DNA of 64,000 bases, from NCBI RefSeq assembly GCF_018069565.1, contig NZ_JAGPNL010000001.1:1240001-1304000 (forward strand), in the 5' to 3' direction. A program made the position numbers and the translations under genes. Source of the DNA: Streptomyces tagetis. GTDB lineage: Bacteria > Actinomycetota > Actinomycetes > Streptomycetales > Streptomycetaceae. Under the pieces are notes generated by a model. The model saw only the letters and a list, made by a program, of their open reading frames with translations, did not search any database and was not told the origin of the DNA. This document shows positions 41,578 through 50,077 of the stretch, in pieces (the first letter of the stretch is position 1; each line of letters starts with the position of its first letter).

Positions 41578-41853
41578 TCACCTCTCCTGCGGGTGGGTGG
41601 CGAGCGCCTCCACGGTGACGTCCATCCACTTCCACATCGGCAGCGACACCAGCGCCTCGTGCAGCGCGGCCGGGTCCTCCGCCTCGTACAGGCCGACGGT
41701 GGCGTTGCGGCCCGGCACGCGCCACAGCCGCTTCAGCACGCCCGCCTCCCGCAGCTCCATGGCGCGGACGCGCTCACCCCGGCGCAGTTCCTCGCGGACC
41801 TCGTCCGGGGTGTCCGGCGGCAGCAGGTTCTCGGTGCGGACCAGGAACTCCAC
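41578..41853 (-). CDS. Muconolactone delta-isomerase-like protein
   Basis: This 91-residue protein starts MEFLVRTENLLPPDTPDEVR, close to the MEFLV-type start of muconolactone isomerases. It contains LWRVPGRNATVGLYEAEDPA and ALVSLPMWKWMDVTVEALA, matching the family in length and pattern. The enzyme shifts a lactone double bond in the ortho pathway of catechol. No other ortho-pathway gene is present, so here it may act on a different lactone or dienoate. The family also includes non-enzymatic relatives. It is transcribed downstream of the alpha/beta hydrolase, 46 bp away. Confidence 0.8.
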   Translation of the reverse strand: MEFLVRTENLLPPDTPDEVREELRRGERVRAMELREAGVLKRLWRVPGRNATVGLYEAEDPAALHEALVSLPMWKWMDVTVEALATHPQER

Positions 41854-41899
41854 GGCTCTTCCTCCTCCTTGTACACGGTGCGGGCGGGGTGCCCGGCGC

Positions 41900-42607
41900 T
41901 CAGGCCGCGGCGATGTCGAGCAGCAGGGCGGCCAGCTCGTCCGGGGCGGTGACCATGGCCTCGTGCCCGGTGGCGATCTCGTGGACCGGCCAGCCGCGGG
42001 CGGCGGCGCGCTCGGCGTGCGCGGTGAAGACCCGCATCCAGTCCACGCACTCGACGAAGACGGCCGGCACCCGGTCGGCGCCGCCGGTCAGCCGCAGCGG
42101 CTCGGTGTAGGTGAGCCAGGGGTGCGGGGTGAGCCGAGGCGAGAGCCAGTCGAGGTCGGCCTGCTCGCTCACGCCGAGCCGTTCCAGCGGCCGGACCGGC
42201 ACGAGCCAGCCGAAGCCGGGTCCGGCGACCGCCTCCCGGTAGTGGCCGGCGACGGTCTCGGGCAGCAGGTCGATCGCGGCCTCGCCGTCGTCGCCGACGA
42301 AGGCGTCCAGGTGGACGCGGCGGGCCAGCCGCTCCGGCACGCGGTCGGCGACGCCGGTGATGACCTGGCCCGCGTAGCTGTGCCCGACGAGGACCACGTC
42401 CCGCAGGTCGTGTGCCTCCAGCAGCGCGACGACGTCCTGGACGTGCGTGGAGAGGCCGACCTGCGGGGTCAGCAGGTGGGCGCGGTCGCTGAGGCCGGTC
42501 AGCGTGGGGGTGTGCACCTCGTGACCGGCGGCGCGCAGTGCCGGGACGACGCGCTGCCAGGCCCAGCCGCCGTGCCAGGCGCCGTGGAGGAGGACGAACG
42601 TGCTCAT
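41900..42607 (-). CDS. Alpha/beta hydrolase (esterase-like)
   Basis: This 235-residue protein begins MSTFVLLHGAWHGGWAWQRV, with the oxyanion HGAWHGG loop, nucleophile Ser in VVLVGHSYAGQV, and catalytic His in EIATGHEAMVTAPDEL. It belongs to the small-molecule esterase or hydroxynitrile-lyase-like group. It may open a lactone or ester arising from ring cleavage, or hydrolyse an imported aromatic ester; neither is shown by sequence. It heads a two-gene unit with the isomerase-like protein. The upstream gap (42608-43000) carries an island motif at 42860. Confidence 0.85.
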   Translation of the reverse strand: MSTFVLLHGAWHGGWAWQRVVPALRAAGHEVHTPTLTGLSDRAHLLTPQVGLSTHVQDVVALLEAHDLRDVVLVGHSYAGQVITGVADRVPERLARRVHLDAFVGDDGEAAIDLLPETVAGHYREAVAGPGFGWLVPVRPLERLGVSEQADLDWLSPRLTPHPWLTYTEPLRLTGGADRVPAVFVECVDWMRVFTAHAERAAARGWPVHEIATGHEAMVTAPDELAALLLDIAAA

Positions 42608-42859
42608 GGGGTGATCACCCTTCGGTGGTTCGGGGTTCGGTGAATCGGTGGTTCGGGTTCAGGGGGGGTGCGCGGCTGGGGGTGTGCAGCCCGTACGGGG
42701 TGGGCGGTGCCTGCCCTGCCGGGGCCGGCCCGGGTGTGTGGCCGGCCGCCGGGGCCGTCGTGGCGGCCGGGATGGTGACGGCACCGACGTTAGGGAGCGG
42801 GAGAAGATCCGGTAACGCGCGAATGACCGGACCCGCGCGGAGCGTTGTCCCGCCGCCGC

Positions 42860-42876
42860 TACGTCATCCGTCGCGG
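42860..42876 (+). promoter_or_regulatory. Island motif copy 4 (TACGTCATCCGTCGCGG)
   Basis: This copy lies about 250 bp upstream of the alpha/beta hydrolase start in a gap without genes. It keeps TACGTCA and GTC-CGG but departs from the consensus at two spacer-side positions. Confidence 0.5.
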
Positions 42877-42890
42877 GCCCCCGCACGCGG

Positions 42891-42939
42891 CACGGCCGAC
42901 GGCCGGCGTGCCCGAGAGGGGCGCCGGCCGTCGGCCGTG
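42891..42939 (-). terminator. Terminator of the MHS transporter gene
   Basis: A perfect 18-bp stem (42891-42908 and 42922-42939) with a 13-nt loop lies 61 bp after the transporter stop. Confidence 0.75.
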
Positions 42940-43000
42940 GGGGGAGTACCGGTCCGGGGCGGCGGGACGTGCGGGTCCCCGCGCAGCGGACCGGCACGGG

Positions 43001-44338
43001 TCAGGCGGTCGTCCCGCTCGGGACGGAGGTGGCGGAGGTCTCCGTCTCGCTGTCGGGACCGGGCGCCGCCCCGCCGCGCAGACCGAGGATCGCCACCAGG
43101 CTGACCGTCGAGAGGGCGGAGACGTAGCAGGCGATGACGGTGGAGGAGTTGTACGCGCTGAAGAGCGCGGTCAGCGCGATGGGCGTCACGGCACCGCCGA
43201 TCACACCACCCATCTGGTAGGCGATGGAGATGCCGCTGTAACGGACCTTGACGTCGAAGATCTCGGTGAACAGGCCGCCCTGCGCACCGGCCATGATGCC
43301 CTGGACGATGGCCGCGATCATGAAGGCGACCAGCGCCATGCCGACGCTCGCGGTGTTGACCATGGCGAACATCGGGATCGGCCACAGCGCCGCGGTGAGC
43401 GTGCCGATGGTGTAGACGCGCTTCGAGCCGAACCGGTCCGAGGCGAGCGCGGAGAGCGCGATGGCGATGACCCACACCACCGTCGACAGCAGGATCAGCG
43501 TCAGCAGCGTGTTCCGCTCGAAGCCGACCTGCTGGGTGCCGTAGGTGAGCATGTAGACGATGACGGTGTAGCCGACCGCGGGCGGCGCGATGGAGGCGAG
43601 GGAGGCCAGGATCAGGTTGCGCGGCTGACGGCGGAACAGCTCGGCCACCGGCACCTTGCTGACGTTGCGCTCCTTCTTGACCTTCTCGAACTCGGGTGCT
43701 TCCTGGAGCCGCGAGCGCACCATGAAGCCGACCACGACCATGAGCGCGCTGACCAGGAACGGGATGCGCCAGCCGTACGAGCGGAAGGCGTCGTCGCCCA
43801 GGCTGGAGACGAGCAGGAACGCCAGGTTGGAGGTGAGCACGCCGATCGGCAGGCCGAACTGCGCGAAGCTGCCGTAGAGCGCGCGGCGGCGCGGTGAGGC
43901 GTGCTCGGTGGCGATGAGGATGGCACCGCCCCACTCGCCGCCCACGCCGAAGCCCTGGATCAGCCGCAGGGCCACCAGCAGCAGCGGGGCACCGACGCCG
44001 ATCGCCGCGTAGGTGGGCAGCACACCGATGAGGAAGGTCGAGCCACCGGTCAGCAGCAGCGTGAGCACCAGCATCGACTTGCGGCCGATCCGGTCGCCGT
44101 AGTGGCCGATGACCGCGGCGCCCAGCGGCCGGGCGATGAAGCCGACGGCGAAGGTGGCGAAGGCGGCGAGGGTGCCGGCCACCGGGGAGAACCCGGGGAA
44201 GAACAGGTCACCGAAGACCAGCGCGGCGGCGGTACCGAAAATGTAGTAGTCGTACCACTCGATCGACGTGCCGACGAAACTGGCCGCGAATATGCCCTTT
44301 TTATTCTTGGTTGACGTGGTGCTGGGTGAAGGGGTCAC
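43001..44338 (-). CDS. MHS-family metabolite:H+ symporter
   Basis: This 445-residue membrane protein starts at GTG 44336-44338 (VTPSPSTTSTKNKKG), preceded by GGAGGAGTACCCG. It shows the MHS subgroup of MFS: ASFVGTSIEWYDYYIFGTAA in helix 1, GHYGDRIGRKSMLVL (loop 2-3 signature), LRLIQGFGVGGEWGGAILIA and SDRFGSKRVYTIG. About 12 transmembrane segments are present. Members import organic acids such as 2-oxoglutarate, shikimate or aromatic acids with protons. The setting suggests uptake of an aromatic or arylglyoxylic acid. Confidence 0.9.
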   Translation of the reverse strand: MTPSPSTTSTKNKKGIFAASFVGTSIEWYDYYIFGTAAALVFGDLFFPGFSPVAGTLAAFATFAVGFIARPLGAAVIGHYGDRIGRKSMLVLTLLLTGGSTFLIGVLPTYAAIGVGAPLLLVALRLIQGFGVGGEWGGAILIATEHASPRRRALYGSFAQFGLPIGVLTSNLAFLLVSSLGDDAFRSYGWRIPFLVSALMVVVGFMVRSRLQEAPEFEKVKKERNVSKVPVAELFRRQPRNLILASLASIAPPAVGYTVIVYMLTYGTQQVGFERNTLLTLILLSTVVWVIAIALSALASDRFGSKRVYTIGTLTAALWPIPMFAMVNTASVGMALVAFMIAAIVQGIMAGAQGGLFTEIFDVKVRYSGISIAYQMGGVIGGAVTPIALTALFSAYNSSTVIACYVSALSTVSLVAILGLRGGAAPGPDSETETSATSVPSGTTA

Positions 44339-44429
44339 GACGGGTACTCCTCCGAAACGCCGGACGGCAGGGTGAGGGTGAGTCCTCCCGGGACGGTGAG
44401 GTCTCACGACGGGCTGGGGCGAGCGAGTC

Positions 44430-44473
44430 CGGGCCCCGGTCGGTGGGCGGCCGAAGCGGCCGACCGGGGCCCG
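44430..44473 (-). terminator. Hairpin between mdlC and the transporter gene
   Basis: Perfect 14-bp arms (44430-44443 and 44460-44473) with an inner GGCCGAAGCGGCC stem. It lies 205 bp after the mdlC stop and about 90 bp before the transporter start, so it may be a terminator or a leader structure. Confidence 0.5.
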
Positions 44474-44641
44474 GGTCGGGCGGCGACACCGGCGCACGGC
44501 CCGCGCGGAGGCCGGCGGGTCGCCGGTGTGCCGGCTCCGCGGCGCCGCGCGGTGAGGCCGGACTCGGTGTCCGGACTCGCTCGTTCAGGGAATGTAAGTG
44601 AGGACGGCTGCCGCGTCGCGGGTCTTCTGCGGCATGACGCC

Positions 44642-44658
44642 TACGTCATGTGTCGCAC
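44642..44658 (+). promoter_or_regulatory. Island motif copy 5 (TACGTCATGTGTCGCAC)
   Basis: This copy lies about 300 bp upstream of the transporter start and just after the mdlC stop, in the 44339-44677 gap. CATGACG-CCTA-CGTCATG makes the core an inverted repeat, as in the ligM-ligA region. Confidence 0.5.
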
Positions 44659-44677
44659 CGCACATTCGTGCGGCCGG

Positions 44678-46318
44678 TCAGCCCAGCGGACGGGTCTCGT
44701 GGACGAGGGGCAGTTCGAGCAGCCGGGGCCCGCGTCCCGGTGCCACGGCGGCGAGTTCGGCGGCGAGTTCGGCGCCGTCGGTGATCCGCCGGGCGGGCAG
44801 CCCGTACCCCTGCGCCGTGCGCACCGCGTCGAGTCCGGGCAGGTCCAGGCCGGGCGCGTTCTCCACGCCGAGCTGGTCGACGAAGCCGCGCAGCGCCCCG
44901 TAGGTGCCGTTGCGCATCACCACAAACGTGACCGGCAGGTTCTCCCGCACCGCCGTCCACAGCCCGGCTACGCCGTACTGCACCGCGCCGTCGCCCAGCA
45001 CGGCGACCACCGGCCGGGACGGGTCCGCCAGCGCCACCCCGGCCGCCGCGGGCAGCCCGAAGCCGAGGCCCCCGGCGGCGGGGAAGAAGAGGCCGCGCGG
45101 ACGGTCCAGCTCCAGGTGGTGCCAGAACTGCGTGGTGTTCGACGTCGACTCGTTGACCAGCCGCACCCCGGCCGGCAGCGTCCGCGCCATCAGCGCGAAC
45201 ACCTGGTCCGCGGTGAACGGCGCCACCGCCCGCGCCGGGTCCGCGCCGGCCGCCGTCCGCACGTCCGCGCCGGCCCGCTCCCCGGCTCCCGGTGCCTCGC
45301 CGGCCGGCCGCCGCTCCGGCTCGGGTCCCAGCGCCTCCAGCAACTGGCCCGTGACCGCGGCCACATCGCCCACCAGCGCGTCGCCGAACGCGGCCCGCGC
45401 CGCCGCGTACGGGTCCGAGCCGACCGCCACCAGCTCCGTGCCCTCAGCCAGCCACGGCCCCGGCCGGTAGGCGTGGTACCGGAACACCGGGGCGCCCAGC
45501 ACCAGCACCAGATCGTGGCCGGACAGCCGCTCGGCGACCCCCGCGATGCTCGGCGGCAGCACCCCCCGGAACAGCGGGTGCCGGGTCGGGAACGGGCACC
45601 GGGGCGGCGTCGGCGCCACCCACACCGGCAGCCCCAGCCGCTCGGCCAGCGCCACCACCCGGTCGTAGGCCCGCTCGTCGTCCACCTCGGGGCCCACCAC
45701 CAGCGCCGGGGAGGCGGCCCGCTCCAGCCGCCCGGCCAGCTCCGCCACCACCTCCGGCCCGGCGGCGCCCACCGACCGCACCCGGCGCCCCGCCAGGTGG
45801 GCCACCTCGTGCTCCGCCACCTCGGCGGCCCAGTCGTCCATCGGCAGCGACACGAACACCGGGCCCGCCGGCGCCAGCGTGGCCAGGTGGAACGCCTCCG
45901 ACAGGGCCCGCGGCACGTCCTGGGCGCGGGCCGGTTCGAAGGACCACTTCACGTGCGGCTCCGGCACCCGGGTCATCGCCGGCTCGGCGAGCACCGAACC
46001 CAGCCCGATCATCGCGCGGGCCTGCTGCCCCGCGGTCACCACGAGCGGGGTCCGCGAGGCGTGCGCGTTGGCGAGGTTGCCCATCGCGTTGCCCAGCCCG
46101 GCCGCCGAGTGCAGGTTCACCAGCGCCGGACGCCCGGTGGCCTGCGCGTAGCCGTCGGCCGTCGCCAGGACCGCGCCCTCGTGCAGCCCGAGGACGTACC
46201 GGAAGTCCGCCGGGAAACCGTCCAGGAACGGCAGTTCGTTGGAGCCCGGGTTGCCGAACACGGTGGTCAGCCCCCAGGTCCGCAACAGGTCGTACGTGAT
46301 GGCGCGAACGGTGGGCAT
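44678..46318 (-). CDS. mdlC: Benzoylformate (arylglyoxylate) decarboxylase
   Basis: This 546-residue ThDP enzyme closely parallels Pseudomonas putida MdlC. Ser26 in FGNPGSNELP, Glu47 in LGLHEGAV, His70 in NLHSAAG and His282 in VFRYHAY correspond to MdlC Ser26, Glu47, His70 and His281. The ThDP/Mg motif GDGAVQYGVAGLWTA...NGTYGALR is near the C-terminus. It converts phenylglyoxylate or a ring-substituted analogue into the benzaldehyde. With the divergent aldehyde dehydrogenase it forms a two-step route to a benzoic acid. A spacer of about 25 Ala/Pro/Gly-rich residues lies near 345-370. The start MPTVRAITYDLLR fits the family exactly. Confidence 0.9.
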   Translation of the reverse strand: MPTVRAITYDLLRTWGLTTVFGNPGSNELPFLDGFPADFRYVLGLHEGAVLATADGYAQATGRPALVNLHSAAGLGNAMGNLANAHASRTPLVVTAGQQARAMIGLGSVLAEPAMTRVPEPHVKWSFEPARAQDVPRALSEAFHLATLAPAGPVFVSLPMDDWAAEVAEHEVAHLAGRRVRSVGAAGPEVVAELAGRLERAASPALVVGPEVDDERAYDRVVALAERLGLPVWVAPTPPRCPFPTRHPLFRGVLPPSIAGVAERLSGHDLVLVLGAPVFRYHAYRPGPWLAEGTELVAVGSDPYAAARAAFGDALVGDVAAVTGQLLEALGPEPERRPAGEAPGAGERAGADVRTAAGADPARAVAPFTADQVFALMARTLPAGVRLVNESTSNTTQFWHHLELDRPRGLFFPAAGGLGFGLPAAAGVALADPSRPVVAVLGDGAVQYGVAGLWTAVRENLPVTFVVMRNGTYGALRGFVDQLGVENAPGLDLPGLDAVRTAQGYGLPARRITDGAELAAELAAVAPGRGPRLLELPLVHETRPLG

Positions 46319-46420
46319 GGCGTCCTCCAGGGGATCGGGAAAACCCCGGGGGCCGACGCACCCCGGGAGCCGCGCACGTTACAAGCCGTTTTGACCCCGG
46401 CCGAGCGCGAGGCCCCGATC

Positions 46421-46437
46421 TACGTCGGATGTCTCGG
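46421..46437 (+). promoter_or_regulatory. Island motif copy 6 (TACGTCGGATGTCTCGG)
   Basis: This copy lies in the 264-bp divergent region between mdlC (103 bp from its start) and the aldehyde dehydrogenase gene (146 bp from its start). I see no gene in this gap. Confidence 0.6.
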
Positions 46438-46582
46438 TCGCACCTGCCGCAACGGCCCGGAAGGAACGGGTCCAATGCCCGGGGGCCCCCGGCCGTGCTC
46501 GCGGTTACGGTGGCCCGACGCCAGCCGGGAGGCGGCCGATCCCACGCCCCGCCCCTCCCGTGCGACGACCGGAGGTACGCCG

Positions 46583-48055
46583 ATGGCACCGTTGGACCAG
46601 CTCGCCCAGCTCCCGGAGATCAGAACCGGGCTCTACATCGACGGCGAGACGCACGAGACCCGACAGACGCTCCGCGTCGTCGACCCGGCCGACCGCGAGT
46701 CGGTCGTCGGGCTCGCCGCCGCCGCGGACGCCGCCCAGGCCACCGCCGCCGTCGCCGCGGCCCACCGGGCCTTCCCCGCCTGGGCGGCCCGCAGCGCCCG
46801 GGAACGCGCCGAACTGCTCACCGCCGCCCTGGCCCCGCTGGAGGCCGACCGCCCGGCCACGGCCGAGATCCTCACCCGCGAGAACGGCAAGATCCGGATG
46901 GAGTCCTTCGTCGACTCCCTCGTCTTCGAGCACCGCTTCCGCCTCGCCGCCGACCTCGCCGAGGAGGTCGAGCGGGTCACCACCCTGCCGGCCCCGCCGT
47001 ACCGCACCGAGGTCTCCTACCTGCCGCTCGGCGTCGTGACGATCATCGTGCCCTTCAACTGGCCGCTGGCGATCCTCGCCGCCGCGCTGCCGCAGGCGCT
47101 CCTCGCGGGCAACACCGTCGTCGTCAAGCCGCCGCCCACCGCGCCGCTGGCCACCACGCGCACCGTGGAGATGGTCGCGCGGGCGCTGCCGCCCGGCGTG
47201 CTCAACGTGGTCACCGGCACCGACGCCGAGATCGGCGCCCCGCTGATCCAGGACGACCGGGTCAAGAAGGTCTGCTTCACCGGCAGCTCCCTCGGCGGGC
47301 GGCGGATCATGGCGATGGCCGCCGAGTCCCTCACCCGGGTCGCCCTGGAACTGGGCGGAAACGATCCCGCCCTGGTGCTCGCCGACGCCGACCTCGGTCC
47401 CGAGGCGATGCGGCGCCTGTTCACCGGCACCTTCGACTCCACCGGCCAGATCTGCATGGCCACCAAGCGGCTCTACGTCCACCGCTCCCGCTACGAGGAG
47501 GTCGTGGAGGGCCTCTCCGCCCAGCTCGCCGAGGTCCGGCTCGGCCACGGGCTCGCCGAGGGCGTCACCATGGGCCCGCTGCACAGCGCCGCCCAGCGCG
47601 CCTACGTACGGGAACTGCTGGACGAGGTGCGCGCGGCCGGTGCCGAGGTCCGCGAGTTCGGGGAGGCCGCCGACGGCCAGGAGCTGAGCCGGGGCACCTT
47701 CCTGCGGCCCTCGCTGGTGCTCGACCCGGCCGACGACGCCCGCGTGGTCGTCGAGGAGCAGTTCGGGCCCACCCTGCCGGTGCTGCCGTTCGACGACGAG
47801 GACGAGGTCATCGGCCGGGCCAACGACACCTGGTCGGGCCTGTGCTCCTCGGTGTGGACCCAGGACCTCGACCGGGCGGCGGCCGTCGCGGCCCGGCTGC
47901 GCACCGGCTACACCTTCGTCAACGCGCACGGCGCCGCCCACCTGGACGAGCGCGCCCCCTTCGGCGGCTTCGACCACAGCGGCATGGGCCGCGAGATGGG
48001 CGTCGAGGGCGTCCGCGAGTTCATGGACACCCACGCGGTCGGCTTCCCCGCCTGA
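46583..48055 (+). CDS. Aldehyde dehydrogenase (benzaldehyde/vanillin type)
   Basis: This 490-residue protein has the ALDH folds: PFNWPLAILAAALPQALLAGNTVVVKPP, FTGSSLGGRRIMAMAA, general-base Glu in VALELGGNDPALVL and nucleophile Cys in DSTGQICMATKRLYV. It ends normally (GMGREMGVEGVREFMDTHAV). It oxidises an aldehyde to the acid with NAD(P). Divergence from mdlC suggests it takes the aryl aldehyde made there. GGAGGTACGCCG precedes ATG 46583. A clear hairpin terminator follows. Confidence 0.92.
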   Translation: MAPLDQLAQLPEIRTGLYIDGETHETRQTLRVVDPADRESVVGLAAAADAAQATAAVAAAHRAFPAWAARSARERAELLTAALAPLEADRPATAEILTRENGKIRMESFVDSLVFEHRFRLAADLAEEVERVTTLPAPPYRTEVSYLPLGVVTIIVPFNWPLAILAAALPQALLAGNTVVVKPPPTAPLATTRTVEMVARALPPGVLNVVTGTDAEIGAPLIQDDRVKKVCFTGSSLGGRRIMAMAAESLTRVALELGGNDPALVLADADLGPEAMRRLFTGTFDSTGQICMATKRLYVHRSRYEEVVEGLSAQLAEVRLGHGLAEGVTMGPLHSAAQRAYVRELLDEVRAAGAEVREFGEAADGQELSRGTFLRPSLVLDPADDARVVVEEQFGPTLPVLPFDDEDEVIGRANDTWSGLCSSVWTQDLDRAAAVAARLRTGYTFVNAHGAAHLDERAPFGGFDHSGMGREMGVEGVREFMDTHAVGFPA

Positions 48056-48075
48056 ACCGGCCGCGGCCTCCGGCT

Positions 48076-48115
48076 CCTCCCGGTCCGGTCCGGACCACCC
48101 GACCGGACCGGGAGG
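48076..48115 (+). terminator. Terminator of the aldehyde dehydrogenase gene
   Basis: A perfect 15-bp stem (48076-48090 and 48101-48115) with a 10-nt loop begins 20 bp after the stop. Confidence 0.75.
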
Positions 48116-48160
48116 ACACCACGCGGTTGGTGCAGGAGGGCCTGCCGCGCCCCCGCCGCC

Positions 48161-48640
48161 TCAGCGGGACCGGCAGGAGCGGCGCTTCCGGCCGGACCCG
48201 CGCGACCGGCGCGACCCGCAGGAGCCGCGAGCGATCTCGTCGGTGACGAACCCGAGCCCGATGCCGAACATCCACGCGTCCTTCGCCAGCGCCGTCCCCT
48301 GCTGCGTCGGGCGCAGACTGCCCTCCTGCCGCATCCCGGGGGTGCGCAGGTACAGGCCCAGCAGCCCGGCGGAGAAGGCGGTCAGCCCGGCGCCGGCCAC
48401 GACGGTCGGCACCACCGGCAGCAGCAGCGCGGCCCCGAGCGTGATCTCCCCGGCGGAGAGCAGCCTCACGAACGCCGACGGCGACAGCTTGCCGAGGAAG
48501 GGGTACGTCATCGTCGCCATGCCGTGCAACTGCGCGGCGGTCTCCTCGTCGGCCTTGCGCTTGACCAGGCCGGAGTTGAGGATGAACGCCCCGGTGGCCA
48601 GGCGCGGCGCCACATGCCGGGCTTCGACGGGCAGACGCAT
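48161..48640 (-). CDS. DoxX-family membrane protein
   Basis: This 159-residue protein starts MRLPVEARHVAPRLATGAFI. Three or four hydrophobic segments are visible (APRLATGAFILNSGLV, FVRLLSAGEITLGAALLLPV, VVAGAGLTAFSAGLLGLYL and AWMFGIGLGFVTDEIA), typical of DoxX. The C-terminus is a basic Arg/Ser/Cys tail. Members are poorly understood small membrane subunits tied to thiol or quinone redox. It marks the right edge of the aromatic island, and whether it belongs functionally is unclear. Confidence 0.75.
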   Translation of the reverse strand: MRLPVEARHVAPRLATGAFILNSGLVKRKADEETAAQLHGMATMTYPFLGKLSPSAFVRLLSAGEITLGAALLLPVVPTVVAGAGLTAFSAGLLGLYLRTPGMRQEGSLRPTQQGTALAKDAWMFGIGLGFVTDEIARGSCGSRRSRGSGRKRRSCRSR

Positions 48641-48920
48641 GACGGCTCCCTGGAGTCGGGGATGGGGGTGTCGGATACGGCGGTGCGGGCGGTGCGGACA
48701 GGCCCGTTCGCCAGCGTAAGGCGCCCCCGGGCAGGACGCAGGCCGGGAGGGCCGACGGTGGACCGGCCGTGACACACGGCGCCGGCGGCGTGGCGCGGGC
48801 GGGGCCCGGCCGAGGACGCCGCCCCGAGCGGAGCGCCCGCGCCGCCCCCGTACGTACGCCCCCGACGGTAGTCGCGGTTACTCCCGCCGCCGGACGTGTC
48901 CGCGGCCCGTCCCCGGCACC

Positions 48921-49466
48921 GTGGGGGCCGTGACACTCAGCCGTCCCGTACGCCGGGCCACCCTCGCCGTCCACGTCGTCGCCTCAGCCGCCTGGCTCGG
49001 CCTCACGCTCGGCCTGCTGGCGCTCGCCCTCACCGCGACCACCACCGGCTCCGCCGCGACCGCCGAGGCCGGCCTCTGGGCCATGAAGCTCTTCGCCGAC
49101 CTGCTGCTGCTCCCCGTGGCGCTCCTGACCCTCGCCTCGGGCCTGGTGCTGGCCCTCGGCACACCCTGGGGGCTGGCCCGCCACCGGTGGGTGTGGACCA
49201 AGTTCTGGCTGACGCTCGCCACGACCACCGCGACCGCCTTCGCCCTGCGCCCCGGCGTGAACGCCGCCGTCGCGGCCGTCGCCGCGGGCGAACCGCTGCC
49301 CGGGACCACCGACGTACTGGCCGGACCGCTCGTCTCCCTCACCGCGTACGTCTTCATGACCGTGATCTCGCTGCTCAAGCCCTGGGGCCCGACCCGGCGC
49401 GGACGCCGGCCCGGCACCCGGCCCCACCGCCACGGCGCCGCCGCGCCGGCCGGCCGCGCCCGGTGA
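48921..49466 (+). CDS. Integral membrane protein (DUF2269-like)
   Basis: This 181-residue protein has four predicted membrane helices: LAVHVVASAAWLGLTLGLLA, LFADLLLLPVALLTLASGLV, WVWTKFWLTLATTTATAFAL and LVSLTAYVFMTVISLLKPWG. A basic Arg-rich tail follows. The pattern HVVASAAWLG and the four-helix layout resemble small DUF2269-type proteins. GTG 48921 or GTG 48930 could be the start. No operon partner is evident. Function unknown. Confidence 0.65.
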   Translation: MGAVTLSRPVRRATLAVHVVASAAWLGLTLGLLALALTATTTGSAATAEAGLWAMKLFADLLLLPVALLTLASGLVLALGTPWGLARHRWVWTKFWLTLATTTATAFALRPGVNAAVAAVAAGEPLPGTTDVLAGPLVSLTAYVFMTVISLLKPWGPTRRGRRPGTRPHRHGAAAPAGRAR

Positions 49467-49537
49467 TCGGCTTTCGGGCCGGTGGGCGGGGTTCCATGAT
49501 GGACGGGAACCATCACCGAGAACGCCGGGAGTCAGAC

Positions 49538-49990
49538 ATGCGCCGTGACGACCTGCCCGCACCGGAGTCGGGGATGCTGCTCACGCACTTCCTCACCGTG
49601 GCCGACGTGCCGCGCTCGCGTGACTTCTACGCCGGGGTCCTCGGCGGGGAAGTGGTCCTCGACGAGAACCCCTGCATCGTCAGGCTGGCCAACAGTTGGC
49701 TGATCATGAACCCGGGCGGCGGGCCCACCCCCGACAAGCCCGACGTCACCCTGCACCCGCCCGACGACCCGCGGACGGCCACGAGCTTCCTCAACCTGCG
49801 CGTGGCCGACATCGAGCGCTGCTACCGCGAATGGAGCGCGCTGGGCGCCGAGTTCCTCACCCCGCCCATCGACCGCAAGGCCGAGATCCGCTGCTACCTG
49901 CGCGATCCGGACGGCTACCTCATCGAGGTCGGCCAGTCCACCGGGCTGCTCCACGGCGTCCTCGCCGACCCGCCCGCCGGAGGCCGCTGA
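49538..49990 (+). CDS. VOC (glyoxalase-fold) family protein
   Basis: This 150-residue protein has two beta-alpha-beta-beta-beta modules: LTHFLTVADVPRSRDFYAGV, FLNLRVADIERCYREW and CYLRDPDGYLIEVGQ. DPDGYLIEV is the hallmark near the metal Glu. Members include glyoxalases, extradiol dioxygenases and resistance proteins; the substrate cannot be told here. ATG 49538 was chosen for its CGGGAG site, although an upstream ATG pair at 49497 is in frame. It is separate from the MFS gene downstream. Confidence 0.85.
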   Translation: MRRDDLPAPESGMLLTHFLTVADVPRSRDFYAGVLGGEVVLDENPCIVRLANSWLIMNPGGGPTPDKPDVTLHPPDDPRTATSFLNLRVADIERCYREWSALGAEFLTPPIDRKAEIRCYLRDPDGYLIEVGQSTGLLHGVLADPPAGGR

Positions 49991-50038
49991 GCCGCGGCGC
50001 CCGGCCCGGAGCCCGCCCCGTGTGACCCTGCCCACCTG

Positions 50039-50058
50039 GAGCGTACGTTCGTACGCTC
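50039..50058. promoter_or_regulatory. Inverted repeat upstream of the MFS gene
   Basis: GAGCGTACG-TT-CGTACGCTC, with 9-bp exact arms, lies 20 bp before the MFS ATG. It resembles the longer palindrome at 51441 (shared GTACG half-sites), so the same TetR protein may bind both. Confidence 0.65.
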
Positions 50059-50077
50059 TGCCGGTAGGGTCCCGCTC

